A stretch of 39,860 bases of DNA from a virus: positions 1-39,860 of the IMG/VR virus record IMGVR_UViG_3300047470_000522; one strand, 5' to 3'. Positions 38,910 through 39,860 of this stretch are shown here, one piece after another. A model generated the notes under the pieces. It saw nothing but the letters and a program-made list of their open reading frames with translations. It searched no databases and was not told the origin of the DNA. A program made the translations under genes and the position numbers. Within the stretch, counting starts at the first letter, position 1, and each line of letters begins with the position of its first letter.

Positions 38910-39268
38910 GCATCGTCACCCACCTGATCGACGCCGCCCAGGGCAAGCACCCGCTGACGGCGCGCCGCTCCGGCAGCTGGCCGCGCGTGCGCGCTGAGCA
39001 CCTGAAGGCGCACCCGGCCTGCGCGGTGTGCGGCGGCACCGACAAGCTCGAAGTGCACCACAAGCGCCCGTTCCACCTGCAGCCCGAGCTCGAGCTGGAC
39101 TCGGCCAACCTGATCACGCTCTGCGAGGCCAACAAGGACGGTGTGAACTGCCACCTTTTCGTCGGGCACCTCGGCTGCTTCAAAGCCTTTAACCCAGCCG
39201 TCGACGACGACGCCGCGGCTTGGGAGCAGAAGCTGAAGGCCCGGCCCCTCTCTTTATCCACCGCCTGA
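38906..39268 (+). CDS. Second HNH nuclease-like protein
   Basis: A 120-residue protein overlapping the endolysin stop as ATGA. It shows a zinc pair CAVC (PACAVCGGTDKLE), then LEVHHKRPFHLQPELELDSANLITLCEA, and CHLFVGHLGCF, an HNH pattern with complete His-His and Asn. Unlike the first HNH it sits inside the lysis cassette. This placement recurs in related phages by my recollection, but its role there is unclear. Confidence 0.8.
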   Translation: MSIVTHLIDAAQGKHPLTARRSGSWPRVRAEHLKAHPACAVCGGTDKLEVHHKRPFHLQPELELDSANLITLCEANKDGVNCHLFVGHLGCFKAFNPAVDDDAAAWEQKLKARPLSLSTA

Positions 39269-39279
39269 AGGAGAACGAA

Positions 39280-39564
39280 GTGAAAAAGCTGCTTATCATC
39301 CTGGCCGCCGGCCTCGCGCTTACCGGCTGCGCCGGCGTTCAGCAGGCCGTCCAGGCCTACGGCTCCGTCGCCGTCACCGGCGCGCGCGCGGCGAACGACA
39401 CAGTCATCGAGGCGCAGAAGGTCTCGCTGTGCGGCCTGCCACTGTCGGCGATCGCGCGCCATCCGGAGATCGTGCCGGCCGTGCGCTCGCTGTGCCTGGC
39501 GCCCGGCGACAAGACCAGCGCCGAGCTGCTGGACACCGCAGCCAAGGCTGGAGGTGCGCAATGA
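39280..39564 (+). CDS. Small lipoprotein of the lysis cassette
   Basis: A 94-residue lipoprotein starting at GTG 39280, with AAGGAGA about 6 bp ahead. The signal (KKLLIILAAGLALTGC) ends in a lipobox, so Cys18 should be lipidated and anchored to the outer membrane. Its place after holin and endolysin suggests an outer-membrane spanin-like role, but no inner-membrane partner (Rz) is seen, and the proline-rich stretch of Rz1 is missing. It may instead be an unrelated lipoprotein. Confidence 0.7.
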   Translation: MKKLLIILAAGLALTGCAGVQQAVQAYGSVAVTGARAANDTVIEAQKVSLCGLPLSAIARHPEIVPAVRSLCLAPGDKTSAELLDTAAKAGGAQ

Positions 39565-39860
39565 AGCTCACCGATCTGGACCCGCAATGGATCACGCCTG
39601 ATCTGTTCATGTTTCGCAGCCCAACTGGCCATGGCAACTGGCTGACGTGCAAGCGCATTGTGATGACTGGGCGCGAGCAGATGGATGTGCTGTGGCCGAA
39701 AGACGGATGCCGCAAGGGATGGCCGATTGTCCCCACTGTTCCAGAGATGGCGTGGAAATTCGAGGGAAACGACTTCGAAACGATGACCGTCACGCCTTCC
39801 ATTGACGCTAGCGCCTCTGGAAACTGGCATGGGTTCATCACGGCTGGTGCCATCGTATGA
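39561..39860 (+). CDS. DUF6527-like phage protein
   Basis: A 99-residue protein (MKLTDLDPQWITPDLFMFRSPTGHGNWLTCKRIVMTGREQMDVLWPKD, then VTPSIDASASGNWHGFITAGAIV). It has the start pattern LTDLDPQW and the NWHGFITAG ending that I associate with DUF6527, a family common at the end of phage lysis modules. Its ATG overlaps the previous stop as ATGA, and its stop is the last base of the window. Function unknown. Confidence 0.75.
   Translation: MKLTDLDPQWITPDLFMFRSPTGHGNWLTCKRIVMTGREQMDVLWPKDGCRKGWPIVPTVPEMAWKFEGNDFETMTVTPSIDASASGNWHGFITAGAIV

Noticed and set aside
39280-39564. Rz1-type outer-membrane spanin as a firm call
   Set aside because: No Rz partner overlaps or precedes it and no proline-rich mature region is present, so it is kept only as a lipoprotein.

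Overview
The window reads as an essentially complete temperate siphovirus (a prophage, or a phage genome opened beside its integrase) of a GC-rich betaproteobacterium. Codon use, high GC and the PRTRC genes suggest an Oxalobacteraceae or Burkholderiales host, but this is inference; there is no host gene in the window. Both edges fall exactly on stop codons, so the record was probably trimmed to phage genes. No att site, tRNA, CRISPR or insertion sequence was seen.

Layout. (1) Positions 1-8684 form one leftward early operon of tightly overlapping genes: HTH protein, six PRTRC genes, three accessory proteins (one with a J domain), a 22-residue membrane peptide, a DUF4224 protein and the tyrosine integrase. 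(2) Positions 8737-9976 hold the immunity region: a leftward promoter, a zinc-ribbon membrane protein, an S24 repressor, and a rightward promoter. Both early promoters are TTGACW-18-TTTAAT and carry copies of one operator motif. (3) Positions 9998-15652 are the rightward early operon: Cro-like protein, small genes, an O-like initiator carrying eight 15-bp iterons inside its gene, DnaB helicase, a second tyrosine recombinase, a DUF2829 (Tad2-like) protein, and a Q-like antiterminator. A late promoter overlaps the end of Q and is followed by a terminator, as in lambda. (4) Positions 16049-38016 are late genes: HNH nuclease, candidate cos, terminase, HK97-type portal, protease and capsid, a large esterase/FnIII/SPRY protein, head-tail connectors, tail tube, a tail chaperone pair joined by a -1 frameshift, a 1693-residue tape measure, and a very compact tail tip. 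(5) Positions 38078-39860 are holin, glucosaminidase endolysin, a second HNH protein, a lipoprotein and a DUF6527-like protein.

The most remarkable part is the PRTRC cassette at 3212-7693. It encodes a ubiquitin-like protein (C), an E2-like protein (B), a JAMM protease (A) and an E1-like ThiF protein, plus E and F. It lacks the ParB and actin-like D genes that give the cassette its usual plasmid-partition association. It lies in what looks like a repressor-controlled lytic operon. That makes a phage-encoded ubiquitin-like conjugation pathway of unknown target the best candidate for an undescribed system. Other notable points are the Tad2-like anti-defence protein, a sugar-esterase-like protein placed among head genes, and a perfect 18-bp inverted repeat inside a late gene.
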